A stretch of DNA of 64,000 bases from Ruminococcus difficilis (GTDB lineage: Bacteria > Bacillota_A > Clostridia > Oscillospirales > Acutalibacteraceae): the NCBI RefSeq assembly GCF_016680995.1, contig NZ_JAEQMG010000040.1, positions 170,926 to 234,925 on the forward strand. The letters run 5' to 3'. Positions 8,191-17,711 of the stretch are shown here, piece after piece. The position numbers and the translations under genes are program-made. The number at the start of each line of letters is the position of its first letter. Position 1 is the stretch's first letter. The notes under the pieces are model-generated. The model did not search any database. It was not told where the DNA came from and saw nothing but the letters and a program-made list of their open reading frames with translations.

Positions 8191-8652
8191 TATGCTTCTT
8201 TCTTTTCGGATCGTTTCCAGCAGCGCCCGACATCCTTTTGTGATATCGTCCCATGTCGCCGCAAAGTCGCCCGTATACCACGGGTCGGCGACGTCGCGCG
8301 TACTGCCCGCGTATTCCATCAGCAGGCGCACCTTGTTCTCGGGGTCACTGCCGATGATCCGCATGATGTTGCGCTGATTGTTCCGATCCATGATCGGGAT
8401 GTAGTCGTAGCGCTCATAATCGGCGGCGGTCATCTGACAGGCGTACTTGCCCGAGCAGGACAGACCGTGCTTTGCAAGCTCTCTGCGCGCGGGAGGATAG
8501 ACGGGATTGCCCAGCTCCTCGCGGCTGGTGGCGGCGGAGGCGATCTCAAATTCCTTCTCCAGTCCCGCCTTTTTGACATAATCTTTCATCACGAATTCCG
8601 CCATCGGACTGCGGCAGATGTTCCCGTGACATACGAATAATATCTTGACCAT
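8188..8652 (-). CDS. Low molecular weight protein-tyrosine phosphatase
   Basis: The protein has 154 residues from the ATG at 8652, with GAGG seven bases upstream. The N terminus VKILFVCHGNICRSPMAEFV carries the CX5R catalytic loop (CHGNICRS) of the low-molecular-weight PTP fold. The general-acid aspartate lies in VADPWYTGDF near residue 125. It removes phosphate from tyrosine residues in the cytoplasm. Arsenate-reductase relatives share the fold, but the DPWY motif favours a phosphatase. No kinase partner or polysaccharide locus is adjacent. Confidence 0.9.
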   Translation of the reverse strand: MVKILFVCHGNICRSPMAEFVMKDYVKKAGLEKEFEIASAATSREELGNPVYPPARRELAKHGLSCSGKYACQMTAADYERYDYIPIMDRNNQRNIMRIIGSDPENKVRLLMEYAGSTRDVADPWYTGDFAATWDDITKGCRALLETIRKERSI

Positions 8653-8689
8653 ATCGCACCTCAACACTTTTATTCAAAACAGACATTGT

Positions 8690-8785
8690 AAGGGGCGCAG
8701 AGGATAAGGGTGAGATTGCCGCGTCGAAACGATGTTCCTCCTCGCAATGACAATCTGAAATGCGCCCCGTGGTGATCTCAGCCGA
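8690..8785. repeat. Interspersed repeat, GTCATTGCGAGG / GGCAATCTCAACC family
   Basis: GATTGCCGCGTCG... CCTCCTCGCAATGAC, flanked by GGGGCGCA and TGCGCCCC arms, matches the dispersed repeat found again at about 15666, 15804, 25572, 27001, 32510, 34072, 36774, 37822, 47277 and 50603. Such repeats are widespread between genes in Firmicutes and have no known product. Confidence 0.7.
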
Positions 8786-8886
8786 TCAAATGATTCTGAT
8801 ATCATTATACCACACTAAGGTAATATTGTACAGTTTTCCGATCATAATCTTGTACGCTATGAGGATAGAAAAAACGTCGACAATAC

Positions 8887-8895
8887 TGGTATAAT
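8887..8895 (+). promoter_or_regulatory. Extended -10 promoter of glpK
   Basis: TGGTATAAT (TATAAT at 8890-8895) is an extended -10 element. No good -35 hexamer is 17 bases upstream. It would start transcription just before the hairpin repeat at 8906-8958. Confidence 0.5.
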
Positions 8896-8905
8896 ATAAA
8901 TGATA

Positions 8906-10472
<1,567 letters not shown>

Positions 10473-10488
10473 AGTGAGGAGCTAAAAA

Positions 10489-11015
10489 GGCTTCCCCTCG
10501 GGGGGAAGCTGTCAGACAGATTGTCTGACTGATGAGGGGATAACCTATCCTTACGAACTTTTTTACAAAGAGTGGTGAACGATGCAGAATAAACTAACCG
10601 ATTTTTCGCAAAATCTCCGTAAGAATATGACAAAGGAAGAGAAACACCTTTGGTATGATTATTTGAAACGATTGCCGATTACGGTTAATCGACAAAAGGT
10701 GATCGGAGAATACATTGTTGATTTTTATATTTCCGTAGCAAGAATTGTGATTGAACTCGACGGTTCACAGCATTATTCAAAAGAAGGGGAACAAAGCGAT
10801 AGAAAACGTGATGATTACCTGAGAAGAATCGGAATAAAAGTTTTACGATATACCAATCGTCAAATACATGAAGAGTTTGACGATATATGTAATGACATTG
10901 AGCGGAAAATCCGGGACTCAATAAAAGACAAAAAACTCTTTGTATAATAGAGTTAGAGGAAAAGTGAGCCCCTCATCCGTCAACATTGTTGACACCTTCC
11001 CCCCGAGGGGAAGGC
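10489..11015 (+). mobile_element. Type-B hairpin-bounded DUF559 cassette
   Basis: The left end GGCTTCCCCTCGGGGGGAAG, then CTGTCAGACAGATTGTCTGA and CTGATGAGGGG, is mirrored at the right by CCCCTCATCCGTCAACATTG, TTGACACCTTCCC and CCCGAGGGGAAGGC. The ends are thus two hairpins plus a conserved GATGAGGGG box, in inverted orientation. One DUF559 gene lies between, in the direction of the surrounding glp operon. The hairpin sequence differs from the type-A cassettes, and the nuclease is correspondingly divergent. Confidence 0.75.
10582..10947 (+). CDS. DUF559 endonuclease-like protein (type B)
   Basis: The protein has 121 residues. NMTKEEKHLWYDYLKRLP near residue 13 and YIVDFYISVARIVIELDG, with SQHY after it, around residues 45-65 are the DUF559 core. 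The Asp of IVDF and Glu of IELDG fit a Vsr/PD-(D/E)XK nuclease active site. VLRYTNRQIHEEF follows as in all family members. It shares the scheme but only part of the sequence of the three type-A copies. It may nick or cut DNA at the cassette hairpins; this is inferred from its position. It separates glpK from the GlpA-like gene. Confidence 0.85.
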   Translation: MQNKLTDFSQNLRKNMTKEEKHLWYDYLKRLPITVNRQKVIGEYIVDFYISVARIVIELDGSQHYSKEGEQSDRKRDDYLRRIGIKVLRYTNRQIHEEFDDICNDIERKIRDSIKDKKLFV

Positions 11016-11045
11016 TATTGATCCAATAAGTGAGGAACAAGATTT

Positions 11046-12491
11046 ATGTACGACATCATCATCCTCGGCGCGGGCGTGATCGGTTGCGCCGTGGCGAGAG
11101 AACTCAGCAAATACAATGCCAAGATTCTGGTGCTCGAGAAAAACGAGGACGTATGCTCCGGCACCAGCAAAGCGAACAGCGGCATCGTCCACTCGGGCTA
11201 TGACGCGCACAACGGTACCCTCAAGGCGAGGTTCAATATCGAGGGCAACCGCATGATGGGCGACGTCTGCGACGAACTGGACGTTCCCTTCGACCGCATC
11301 GGGTCACTGACCGTCTGCACGGATGAAAAAAATATCGCCGATCTCGAAGCGCTCAGGGAGAGGGGAGAGAAGAACGGCGTAGAGGGGCTCAGGATCCTCG
11401 ACCGCGCGGAATTGCTCGCGATGGAGCCGCATATCGGCGACGAGGTCGTCGCCGCGCTCTACGCGCCTACGGCGGGCGTGATCTGTCCGTTCAAGCTGAC
11501 CATTGCCTTTGCCGAGAATGCCGCCGTCAACGGCGCAGAATTCCGCTTTGACAGCGAAGTGAAAAAGGTATATTGTGATGACGGCGTATGGCACGTTGTG
11601 ACCGATAACGGAGAATACACCGCCAAAGCGGTAGTCAATGCCGCGGGCGTTTACGCGGATGTATTCCACAATATGGTATCCGAAAAGAAGCTGCGCATCA
11701 CCCCGCGACGCGGCGACTATATCCTGCTCGACCGCGCGGTACAGGGCTTTGTGAACCATACCGTTTTCCAGCTGCCCACCAAGCTCGGAAAGGGCGTTCT
11801 GGTCACGCCCACCGTCCACGGCAATACCATCGTCGGACCCACCGCCGTGGATATGGACGACAAGGAGTGTACCGCCACCTTTGCCGACGGCATCGACAGC
11901 GTGATCGAAAAATCGGCGCTCAGCGTCAAAGACCTCCCGACCCGACAGGTCATCACCTCCTTTGCGGGCTTACGCGCGCATGAGGACGGCGGGGATTTCA
12001 TCCTCGGCGAGCCTGATGACGCGCCCGGCTTCTTTGACTGCGCGGGCATCGAAAGCCCCGGCTTGACCGCGTCGCCCGCCATCGGCGTGTATATCGCCGA
12101 GTTGATACGAAAAAAATACAGCCTGAGCGAGAAAGAGGATTACATCGCCCGGCGAAAAGATATTCTGAACCCCTCGACCTTATCGCTCGAGGAGCGTAAC
12201 GAGCTGATCCGCCGTGAACCCGCATACGGCAACATCATTTGCCGCTGTGAATCCGTCACCGAGGGCGAGATCCTCGACGCGATCCGCCGTCCTGTCGGCG
12301 CGCGCTCACTCGACGGCGTCAAGCGCCGCACACGCGCGGGCATGGGTCGCTGTCAGGCGGGCTTTTGTAGCCCTAAGGTGATGGAGATTTTGCGCCGTGA
12401 GCGGAACATCGACCTGACCGAGGTCACGAAGAGCGGCGGCAGTTCCAAGATCGTTTTCGCACGGACAAAGGATGGTGACAGCAATGAATAA
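11046..12491 (+). CDS. GlpA-like FAD-dependent glycerol-3-phosphate dehydrogenase with BFD-type iron-sulfur domain
   Basis: This is a 481-residue DAO-fold oxidoreductase. IIILGAGVIGCAVARELSKY is the FAD-binding GxGxxG, and GTSKANSGIVHSGYDA follows as in GlpA and L-2-hydroxyglutarate dehydrogenase relatives. FAGLRAHEDGGDFILG and the FAD-anchoring GIESPGLTASPAIG lie toward residues 330-360. The C terminus (about 410-460) is a BFD-like [2Fe-2S] domain with IICRCESVTEGEI and GRCQAGFC providing four cysteines. It would oxidise glycerol 3-phosphate to dihydroxyacetone phosphate. Context with GlpK, the next FAD protein and DUF1667 supports an anaerobic GlpACB-like complex. Confidence 0.88.
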   Translation: MYDIIILGAGVIGCAVARELSKYNAKILVLEKNEDVCSGTSKANSGIVHSGYDAHNGTLKARFNIEGNRMMGDVCDELDVPFDRIGSLTVCTDEKNIADLEALRERGEKNGVEGLRILDRAELLAMEPHIGDEVVAALYAPTAGVICPFKLTIAFAENAAVNGAEFRFDSEVKKVYCDDGVWHVVTDNGEYTAKAVVNAAGVYADVFHNMVSEKKLRITPRRGDYILLDRAVQGFVNHTVFQLPTKLGKGVLVTPTVHGNTIVGPTAVDMDDKECTATFADGIDSVIEKSALSVKDLPTRQVITSFAGLRAHEDGGDFILGEPDDAPGFFDCAGIESPGLTASPAIGVYIAELIRKKYSLSEKEDYIARRKDILNPSTLSLEERNELIRREPAYGNIICRCESVTEGEILDAIRRPVGARSLDGVKRRTRAGMGRCQAGFCSPKVMEILRRERNIDLTEVTKSGGSSKIVFARTKDGDSNE

Positions 12492-13749
12492 GGTAGATAT
12501 CGTCATCGTCGGCGGAGGTCCCGCGGGATTGGCGGCGGCTGTCGCGGCATATGATGACGGCGCAAAAAACATCCTGATCTTAGAGCGTGACGAACAGCTC
12601 GGCGGCATCCTCAACCAGTGCATCCACAACGGCTTCGGTCTGCACACCTTCAAGGAGGAACTGACCGGCCCCGAGTACGCCGACCGCTTTATCCGGCAAG
12701 TGAATGAGCGCAAGATCCCGTATCTGCTGAACACCATGGTCATGGAGATCTCACCCGACAGGGTCGTGACCGCCATGAACCGTGAGGACGGCATGTTTCA
12801 GATCGAGGCAAAGGCGGTCATCCTCGCGATGGGCTGTCGTGAACGTCCGCGTGGGGCATTGAACATCCCCGGCTATCGACCCGCCGGCATTTTTTCGGCA
12901 GGAACGGCACAGCGCCTCGTCAATATCGAGGGCTATATGCCCGGCAAAGAGGTCGTCATCCTCGGCTCGGGCGATATCGGACTGATCATGGCGCGCCGCA
13001 TGACCTTAGAGGGCGCGAAAGTCAAATTGGTCGCCGAGCTGATGCCGTATTCGGGCGGCTTGAAACGCAATATCGTCCAGTGTCTGGATGACTTCGATAT
13101 CCCGCTGCGGTTATCACATACGGTCGTGGATATTGAGGGCAAGGAGCATATTACCGCTGTGACCATCGCCGAGGTCGGCGCCGACCGCAAGCCGATCAAG
13201 GGCACCGAGGAGCGTTATACCTGCGACACCCTGCTCCTGTCCTGCGGTCTGATCCCCGAGAATGAGCTGAGCACCGCCGCGGGCGTACAGCTCAATCCTG
13301 TCACAAACGGTCCCGTCGTTAACGAAAGTCTGGAGACCAACATCGAGGGCGTTTTTGCCTGCGGCAATGTCCTGCACGTGCACGACCTCGTGGACTATGT
13401 TTCCGAAGAAGCGGCAAAAGCGGGCGTGACCGCCTCACGCTATGCGCGCGGTGAGCATACCGCCGACAGCGGCAGAGAGATCTCTGTCAAAGCCGAGGGC
13501 GGCGTGCGTTATACCGTGCCCGTCACCGTCCGACCCGATCATGTGGAAGATCAGCTGACGATCCGTTTCCGTGTGGGGGATGTGTACAAGGATTCCTATG
13601 TCAGCGTGTATTTTGACGATACCCGCGTCCGCCATCAAAAGAAGCGCATCTTAGCGCCCGGCGAGATGGAACAGGTCGTCATCCTGAAGAAACAACTGGA
13701 AGAGATCCCGGATCTGAAAACGATCACGGTGAAGATAGAAAACAACTGA
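12484..13749 (+). CDS. FAD/NAD(P)-dependent oxidoreductase of the glycerol operon
   Basis: The protein has 421 residues from ATG 12484, overlapping the previous gene by 8 bases. It has two Rossmann motifs: VDIVIVGGGPAGLAAAVAAY for FAD and VVILGSGDIGLIMARRM around residue 160 for NAD(P). AMGCRERPRG lies between them, and the FAD-closing GVFACGNVLHVHDLVD is near residue 290. The C-terminal third is a separate beta-rich part. Related proteins act with GlpA-like dehydrogenases and DUF1667 as an electron-transfer partner. It probably passes electrons from glycerol 3-phosphate oxidation to NAD or another carrier. Confidence 0.85.
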   Translation: MNKVDIVIVGGGPAGLAAAVAAYDDGAKNILILERDEQLGGILNQCIHNGFGLHTFKEELTGPEYADRFIRQVNERKIPYLLNTMVMEISPDRVVTAMNREDGMFQIEAKAVILAMGCRERPRGALNIPGYRPAGIFSAGTAQRLVNIEGYMPGKEVVILGSGDIGLIMARRMTLEGAKVKLVAELMPYSGGLKRNIVQCLDDFDIPLRLSHTVVDIEGKEHITAVTIAEVGADRKPIKGTEERYTCDTLLLSCGLIPENELSTAAGVQLNPVTNGPVVNESLETNIEGVFACGNVLHVHDLVDYVSEEAAKAGVTASRYARGEHTADSGREISVKAEGGVRYTVPVTVRPDHVEDQLTIRFRVGDVYKDSYVSVYFDDTRVRHQKKRILAPGEMEQVVILKKQLEEIPDLKTITVKIENN

Positions 13750-13751
13750 AT

Positions 13752-13857
13752 GTAGGGGCGGGTCTTGACCCGCCCGACGGATCATCAATTTGATGATCCG
13801 GATGGATACACATCTATTCACTTTGCGAACGGGCGGGTCAAGACCCGCCCCTACAAT
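13752..13857. repeat. Inverted GGGCGGGTCTTGACCCGCCC repeat pair
   Basis: TAGGGGCGGGTCTTGACCCG at the left and CGGGTCAAGACCCGCCCCTA at the right flank about 60 bases that include a small palindrome (GGATCATCAATTTGATGATCC). A single half occurs at 14538-14566. Related TAGGG...palindrome...CCCTA blocks are at 15876, 40048, 46752, 48820 and 50432. It sits inside the glp operon between cotranscribed genes. Confidence 0.75.
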
Positions 13858-13870
13858 GAAAGGAACAACA

Positions 13871-14230
13871 ATGGAAACAAAGGAACTCACCTGTATCAAC
13901 TGCCCGATGGGCTGTCTGCTGACCGTCGAGATGGACGGTGATGAGATCAGGGATATCAGCGGCTATACCTGTCCGCGCGGCAAGACCTATGCCGAAAAAG
14001 AGGTCACCAACCCCACCCGCGTCGTCACCTCGACCATCAAGGTTGTCGGTGGCAAAAAGGATCGCGTCGCGTGCAAAACGCAGTACGATATCCCCAAGGA
14101 TAAGATCGGCGCGGTGATGGAGGCGATCAACGCGGCTCAGGCACAGGCGCCCGTCGTGATCGGCGAGGTGCTGATTGCGGACGTCGCGGGCACCGGTGTA
14201 GACGTTGTCGCCACCGCTCACGCGGTTTAG
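13871..14230 (+). CDS. DUF1667 domain protein of the glycerol operon
   Basis: The protein has 119 residues from ATG 13871, preceded by GAAAGGAACAACA. ELTCINCPMGCLLTVEMDGD and YTCPRGKTYAEKEVTNPTRV match DUF1667, a small cysteine-bearing protein (CxxCxxxC plus a fourth Cys) commonly encoded with GlpA-like and FAD oxidoreductases. It likely binds an iron-sulfur centre or anchors the complex. The family has no firmly established activity. Separation from the previous gene is due to a repeat insertion. Confidence 0.9.
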   Translation: METKELTCINCPMGCLLTVEMDGDEIRDISGYTCPRGKTYAEKEVTNPTRVVTSTIKVVGGKKDRVACKTQYDIPKDKIGAVMEAINAAQAQAPVVIGEVLIADVAGTGVDVVATAHAV

Positions 14231-14582
14231 TGAGTTAAGGCAATACCGCATCATTCCGGTGTGCGGATTGCGTAGTCATATTTTTCGTCAGAGTGTACAA
14301 ATAATCCGCGTGCATACTGTCGTATGGACAAGGATTTTTGGGCAATCTGACGGAATAATAGGCAAGCAAGGCGTGCGCCGCGAATTGTGCGGTATTGCCT
14401 TGAATCGTTGAAAAGTGCGCAATAATCCATCCTTATCAAATCTCATATTTGGTGAAAACAGAGTAAATGCCGATTGTCCGTTGACTTTCGGCATTTTGTT
14501 GTTTATATTCATATTTGACAATCAATTTTGATTTCCAATCGGGCGGGTCAAGACCCGCCCCTGCAAAAATGGGGGATAACCA
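14231..14582. other. Intergenic region holding repeats
   Basis: These 352 bases between DUF1667 and the PTS gene hold no convincing gene. They contain the 165-bp inverted-repeat element at 14237-14401 and a solo GGGCGGGTCAAGACCCGCCC palindrome at 14538-14570. Confidence 0.6.
14237..14401. repeat. MITE-like element with 14-bp perfect inverted ends
   Basis: AAGGCAATACCGCA (14237-14250) and TGCGGTATTGCCTT (14388-14401) are exact complements bounding 165 bp. Internal sub-repeats (GTGCGGATTGCG, GGCAATCTGACGGAATAAT) are visible. No coding frame is supported. The compact size and ends suit a non-autonomous element. Confidence 0.65.
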
Positions 14583-15656
14583 ATGTCCAAAGTCAAAGCG
14601 TTTTTAAAACGCAAAAATATTGAGATCTCGTGGAAGCGCTACGGTATCGACGCGCTCGGCGCGATGGCACAGGGCTTGTTCTGCTCACTGCTGATCGGCA
14701 CGATCATCAAGACCATCGGCGTGCTGTCGGGCTGGCAGTTCTTCACCGATATCGGCACCTACGCGATGGCGGTGTCGGGTCCCGCGATGGCGGTCGCCAT
14801 CGGCTACGCGCTCAAGGCCGATCCCATGGTGCTGTTTTCGCTGGCGGCAGTCGGCTGGGCGGCAAACGCCGAGGGCGGCGCGGGCGGTCCGCTCGCCGTT
14901 TTGATCATCGCAATCATCGCCGCCGAATGCGGCAAGGCGGTCAGTAAGGAAACCAAGGTCGATATCCTCGTGACCCCCGCGGTGACGATCCTCGTCGGCG
15001 TGGCGCTGGCGAAATTGATCGCGCCCCCGATCGGTACGGCGGCAAGCTGGTTCGGCTTGCTGATCGACTCGGCGACAAAGCTCCAGCCTTTCCTGATGGG
15101 CATCGTGGTATCTGTGCTGGTCGGTATTGCGCTGACCCTGCCGATCAGTTCGGCGGCGATCTGTTCGGTGCTCGCGCTTACGGGACTTGCCGGCGGCGCT
15201 GCCGTGGCGGGCTGCTGTGCGCAGATGGTCGGCTTTGCGGTGATGTCCTTCAAGGAAAACCGTTGGGGCGGACTGGTCAGCCAGGGGCTTGGCACCTCGA
15301 TGCTCCAGATGCCGAACATCGTCAAAAACCCGCGTATCTGGATCGCGCCCATCGTGACCTCGGCGATCACGGGGCCGATCGCGACCTGTGTGTTCAAGCT
15401 GCAGATGAACGGCGCGCCGATCAATTCGGGCATGGGCACCTGCGGACTTTGCGGTCAGATCGGCGTGATCACCGGCTGGTTCAACCCGTCTGAAGAAGCG
15501 GTCGCCAAAGGCGCTGAGGCGATAGCGCCCGGCGCGATGGACTGGATCGGACTGATCCTGATCTGCATCGTGCTCCCCGCCGTGATCACCCCGCTGATCA
15601 ACCTGCTCCTGCGCAAGGTCGGCTGGGTCAAGGACGGCGATTTGAAGCTGGCATAA
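14583..15656 (+). CDS. PTS EIIC-like membrane transporter (PTS_EIIC_2 type)
   Basis: This is a 357-residue polytopic membrane protein with about eight to ten hydrophobic segments from residue 25 onward (GAMAQGLFCSLLIGTIIKTI, AVLIIAIIAAECGKAV, FLMGIVVSVLVGIAL). The glycine-rich loops SMLQMPNIVKNPRIWIAP and GAPINSGMGTCGLCG match the PTS_EIIC_2 family of transport subunits. These lack fused EIIA/EIIB parts, and some may work outside the PTS. No EIIA or EIIB gene is adjacent, so substrate and coupling are unknown. It stands alone, with a strong terminator after it. Confidence 0.85.
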   Translation: MSKVKAFLKRKNIEISWKRYGIDALGAMAQGLFCSLLIGTIIKTIGVLSGWQFFTDIGTYAMAVSGPAMAVAIGYALKADPMVLFSLAAVGWAANAEGGAGGPLAVLIIAIIAAECGKAVSKETKVDILVTPAVTILVGVALAKLIAPPIGTAASWFGLLIDSATKLQPFLMGIVVSVLVGIALTLPISSAAICSVLALTGLAGGAAVAGCCAQMVGFAVMSFKENRWGGLVSQGLGTSMLQMPNIVKNPRIWIAPIVTSAITGPIATCVFKLQMNGAPINSGMGTCGLCGQIGVITGWFNPSEEAVAKGAEAIAPGAMDWIGLILICIVLPAVITPLINLLLRKVGWVKDGDLKLA

Positions 15657-15734
15657 TCAATGAATTGTCATTGCGAGGAGCGAACATGCGTGTTCAGCGA
15701 CGTGGTAATCTCAACCGATATTCATTCAAAAAGC

Positions 15735-15770
15735 GGCATCCCGAGAGAGCTTATCTCGGGATGCCTTTTT
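15735..15770 (+). terminator. Intrinsic terminator of the PTS gene
   Basis: GGCATCCCGAGA at 15735-15746 pairs perfectly with TCTCGGGATGCC at 15754-15765 and is followed by TTTTT. Confidence 0.85.
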
Positions 15771-15803
15771 ATATACCCAAAAGTCAGGAATATCATTATA
15801 AAA

Positions 15804-15873
15804 AGTCATTGCGAGGCTCCCTGACACGCGTGGACACGCGTGTCAGGGAGCGGTGGCAATCTCAACCTTTTTG
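15804..15873. repeat. GTCATTGCGAGG-family repeat with palindromic core
   Basis: GTCATTGCGAGG, a long CTCCCTGACACGCGTG... inverted core, and GTGGCAATCTCAACC. The core is a near-perfect palindrome centred on ACACGCGTGTC and can form a strong hairpin. Confidence 0.65.
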
Positions 15874-15875
15874 TA

Positions 15876-15985
15876 GGGATGACCATCGGTCATCTGCAAA
15901 AAGATGGGCGTTTCCGTTGTCGAAAACGTGTGATTGTGGAGAAATGCTTCTGCCGTGCGGGTCGTCATAAATGTCGACCCCTACA
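15876..15985. repeat. TAGGG...CCCTA dispersed repeat
   Basis: TAGGGATGACCATCGGTCAT at the left and GTCGTCATAAATGTCGACCC followed by CTACA at the right, with an internal GGGCGTTTCCGTTGTCGAAA block. The same internal block recurs at about 48880 and 50468. Confidence 0.6.
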
Positions 15986-16005
15986 AAACTGTTTCAGCGT
16001 TTGTT

Positions 16006-17229
16006 TTACAGTCCGAACTTCTCCTCAAACTCTGCAAGATCGTTGCCGCAATGGATGGGTTCACCCACGGATCGGATCGCGGAGTCGATGTCCTTGAGCC
16101 CGTTGCCCGTGACGATAGACACGATAGTCGTGTCATGCGGCAGCTTGCCCTCGCGGCTGAGCTTCATCAGACCCGCTGTGGCGGTCACACCCGCGGGTTC
16201 ACCGAACACACCGGCGTTCTTCGCCAGATATTTTTGTGCTTCTCTTATCTCGTCATCGGTGACGTTGACGCAGATGCCGTCGCTGTCTTTGATGGCGTTG
16301 ATCGCCTTATCCGGATTACGCGGCACGCCCACGGCAATGGAATCCGCATAGGTGTTTTCCTCCTGCGGTCGCCAATCTTCACCGTTCATCACGGCGGTGT
16401 TGATCGGACAACAGCCCTGCGCCTGCACGCTGATGATCCGCGGGATCCTGTCGATCAGCCCGACCCTATACATATCGTACAGACCCTTGTACACGCCCGC
16501 GATCGTACAGCCGTCGCCGACCGATACCGCGACAAAGTCGGGCGCGTTGAAATCGAGCTGTTCGCATATCTCGTGCGCGACGGTCTTTTTGCCCTCGCTG
16601 AGATAGGGGTTGATCGCGGCGTTGCGGTTGTACCAGCCGTATTTGTCAATGGCGGCTTTGGATAATTCAAACGTCTCTTCATAACTGCCGTCCACGGCGG
16701 TCAGATTCGCGCCGAACATCATCAGCTGGGCGATCTTGCCCTTCGGCGCGCGGGAGGGGACAAAGATGTAGGTCTTGAGCCCCGCCTTCGCCGCGTTGCC
16801 CGCGAGGGATGAGGCGGCGTTGCCGGTGGAACTGCACGCGATGGTGTCATATCCCGCTTCGATCGCTTTGGTCACCGCCATCGCGGAGGCGCGATCTTTG
16901 AGAGAAGCGGTGGGGTTGACGCCGTCATCCTTGATGTACAGCCGCTTGACGCCGAGATCCTCGGCGATCTTCTGTGCCTCATACAGCGGCGACATCCCGA
17001 CCTGCAGTCCCGTGGGAACGGTATCTTCTTCGATCGGCAGCAGCTCGCGATAGCGCCACATGGTGGGATCGTCACGACGCGCGAGCACCTCTTTATTGAA
17101 TCTGGTTTTGATAGATTCGTAGTCATAGATCACGTCGAGGATACCGCCGCACTCGCAGATGGTGATATCCGCCGCGGGAGCGTATGTCCTCCCGCATTTG
17201 ACGCATTTGCAGTGAATAATATGGTTCAT
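16006..17229 (-). CDS. thrC: Threonine synthase
   Basis: This 407-residue PLP enzyme converts O-phosphohomoserine to threonine. An N-terminal zinc-ribbon-like segment (CKCVKCGRTY... ICECGG) precedes the fold-type II core. VKRLYIKDDGVNPTASLKDR contains the PLP lysine, CSSTGNAASSLAGNAAKAG is the phosphate-binding loop, and SVGDGCTIAGVYKG follows. This matches short bacterial ThrC proteins. It is on the minus strand downstream of a DUF559 cassette and the PLP enzyme at 17697, so it may be read from the same promoter. Confidence 0.93.
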   Translation of the reverse strand: MNHIIHCKCVKCGRTYAPAADITICECGGILDVIYDYESIKTRFNKEVLARRDDPTMWRYRELLPIEEDTVPTGLQVGMSPLYEAQKIAEDLGVKRLYIKDDGVNPTASLKDRASAMAVTKAIEAGYDTIACSSTGNAASSLAGNAAKAGLKTYIFVPSRAPKGKIAQLMMFGANLTAVDGSYEETFELSKAAIDKYGWYNRNAAINPYLSEGKKTVAHEICEQLDFNAPDFVAVSVGDGCTIAGVYKGLYDMYRVGLIDRIPRIISVQAQGCCPINTAVMNGEDWRPQEENTYADSIAVGVPRNPDKAINAIKDSDGICVNVTDDEIREAQKYLAKNAGVFGEPAGVTATAGLMKLSREGKLPHDTTIVSIVTGNGLKDIDSAIRSVGEPIHCGNDLAEFEEKFGL

Positions 17230-17249
17230 AGTAACATCTCACCTATAAA

Positions 17250-17711
17250 GCCTCCCTTTCCTAAGGGAGGTGGCACGAAGTGCCGGAGGGTTGAATCCTT
17301 TCCTGAACATGGTTGTTGATGTCTTCACAGACATTTTTGAATTGACGTTGTATTTCCAGGTTTGTGTATCGCAAAACACAAAATCCATATTTTTCTATGC
17401 CTTGGGTACGTTTGGAATCATATTCTATTGCGGCATTCTTTTCGTAGTGCTGATTACCGTCCAGTTCAATTATCAGTTTTGCTTTGGGACAAAAGAAATC
17501 GACGATATAAGATTCTATAACATATTGTCTGTGAAAACGAATTGGATAGTTTCGTAGAAAATCATACCAAAGATGATTTTCTTCCTTTGTCGGATTCTTT
17601 CTTAATATTCGTGCGTTTTTTCTGGATCGTAATTCTCTGGGGATAGGTTTATCTTTACTCATGGCAACCCTCAGTCAGCTGGCGCTGACAGCTCCCTTAG
17701 GAAAGGGAGCC
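17250..17711 (-). mobile_element. Type-A hairpin-bounded DUF559 cassette, copy 1
   Basis: The cassette has 462 bp. On the plus strand it begins GCCTCCCTTTCCTAAGGGAG then GTGGCACGAAGTGCCGGAGG, and it ends with CCCTCAGTCAGCTGGCGCTG, ACAGCTCCCTTAGG and AAAGGGAGCC. Each end is an outer hairpin, an inner hairpin and a GAGGGTTG box, and the two are inverted with respect to each other. A single DUF559 gene runs in the same direction as the flanking operon. The upstream host gene stops inside the cassette end. Confidence 0.8.
17261..17662 (-). CDS. DUF559 endonuclease-like protein (type A, copy 1)
   Basis: The protein has 133 residues starting MSKDKPIPRELRSRKNARIL. NPTKEENHLWYDFLRNYP, then YIVDFFCPKAKLIIELDG and NQHYE, is the DUF559 core with the presumptive Asp and Glu of a Vsr/PD-(D/E)XK nuclease. 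VLRYTNLEIQRQFKNVC closes the domain. The last residues (QPSGTSCHLP) and the TAG stop are encoded by the cassette's own terminal repeat. It is similar to, but clearly diverged from, the copies at 22365 and 24092. DNA cleavage of the cassette is plausible but unproven. Confidence 0.85.
   Translation of the reverse strand: MSKDKPIPRELRSRKNARILRKNPTKEENHLWYDFLRNYPIRFHRQYVIESYIVDFFCPKAKLIIELDGNQHYEKNAAIEYDSKRTQGIEKYGFCVLRYTNLEIQRQFKNVCEDINNHVQERIQPSGTSCHLP

Larger units (their letters stand above)
15657..16005. other. Intergenic region filled by repeats
   Basis: The 349 bases hold two GTCATTGCGAGG-type repeats (15666-15720, 15804-15873), the PTS terminator (15735-15770) and a TAGGGATGACC...CGACCCCTACA repeat (15876-15985). 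No gene is supported. Confidence 0.6.
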
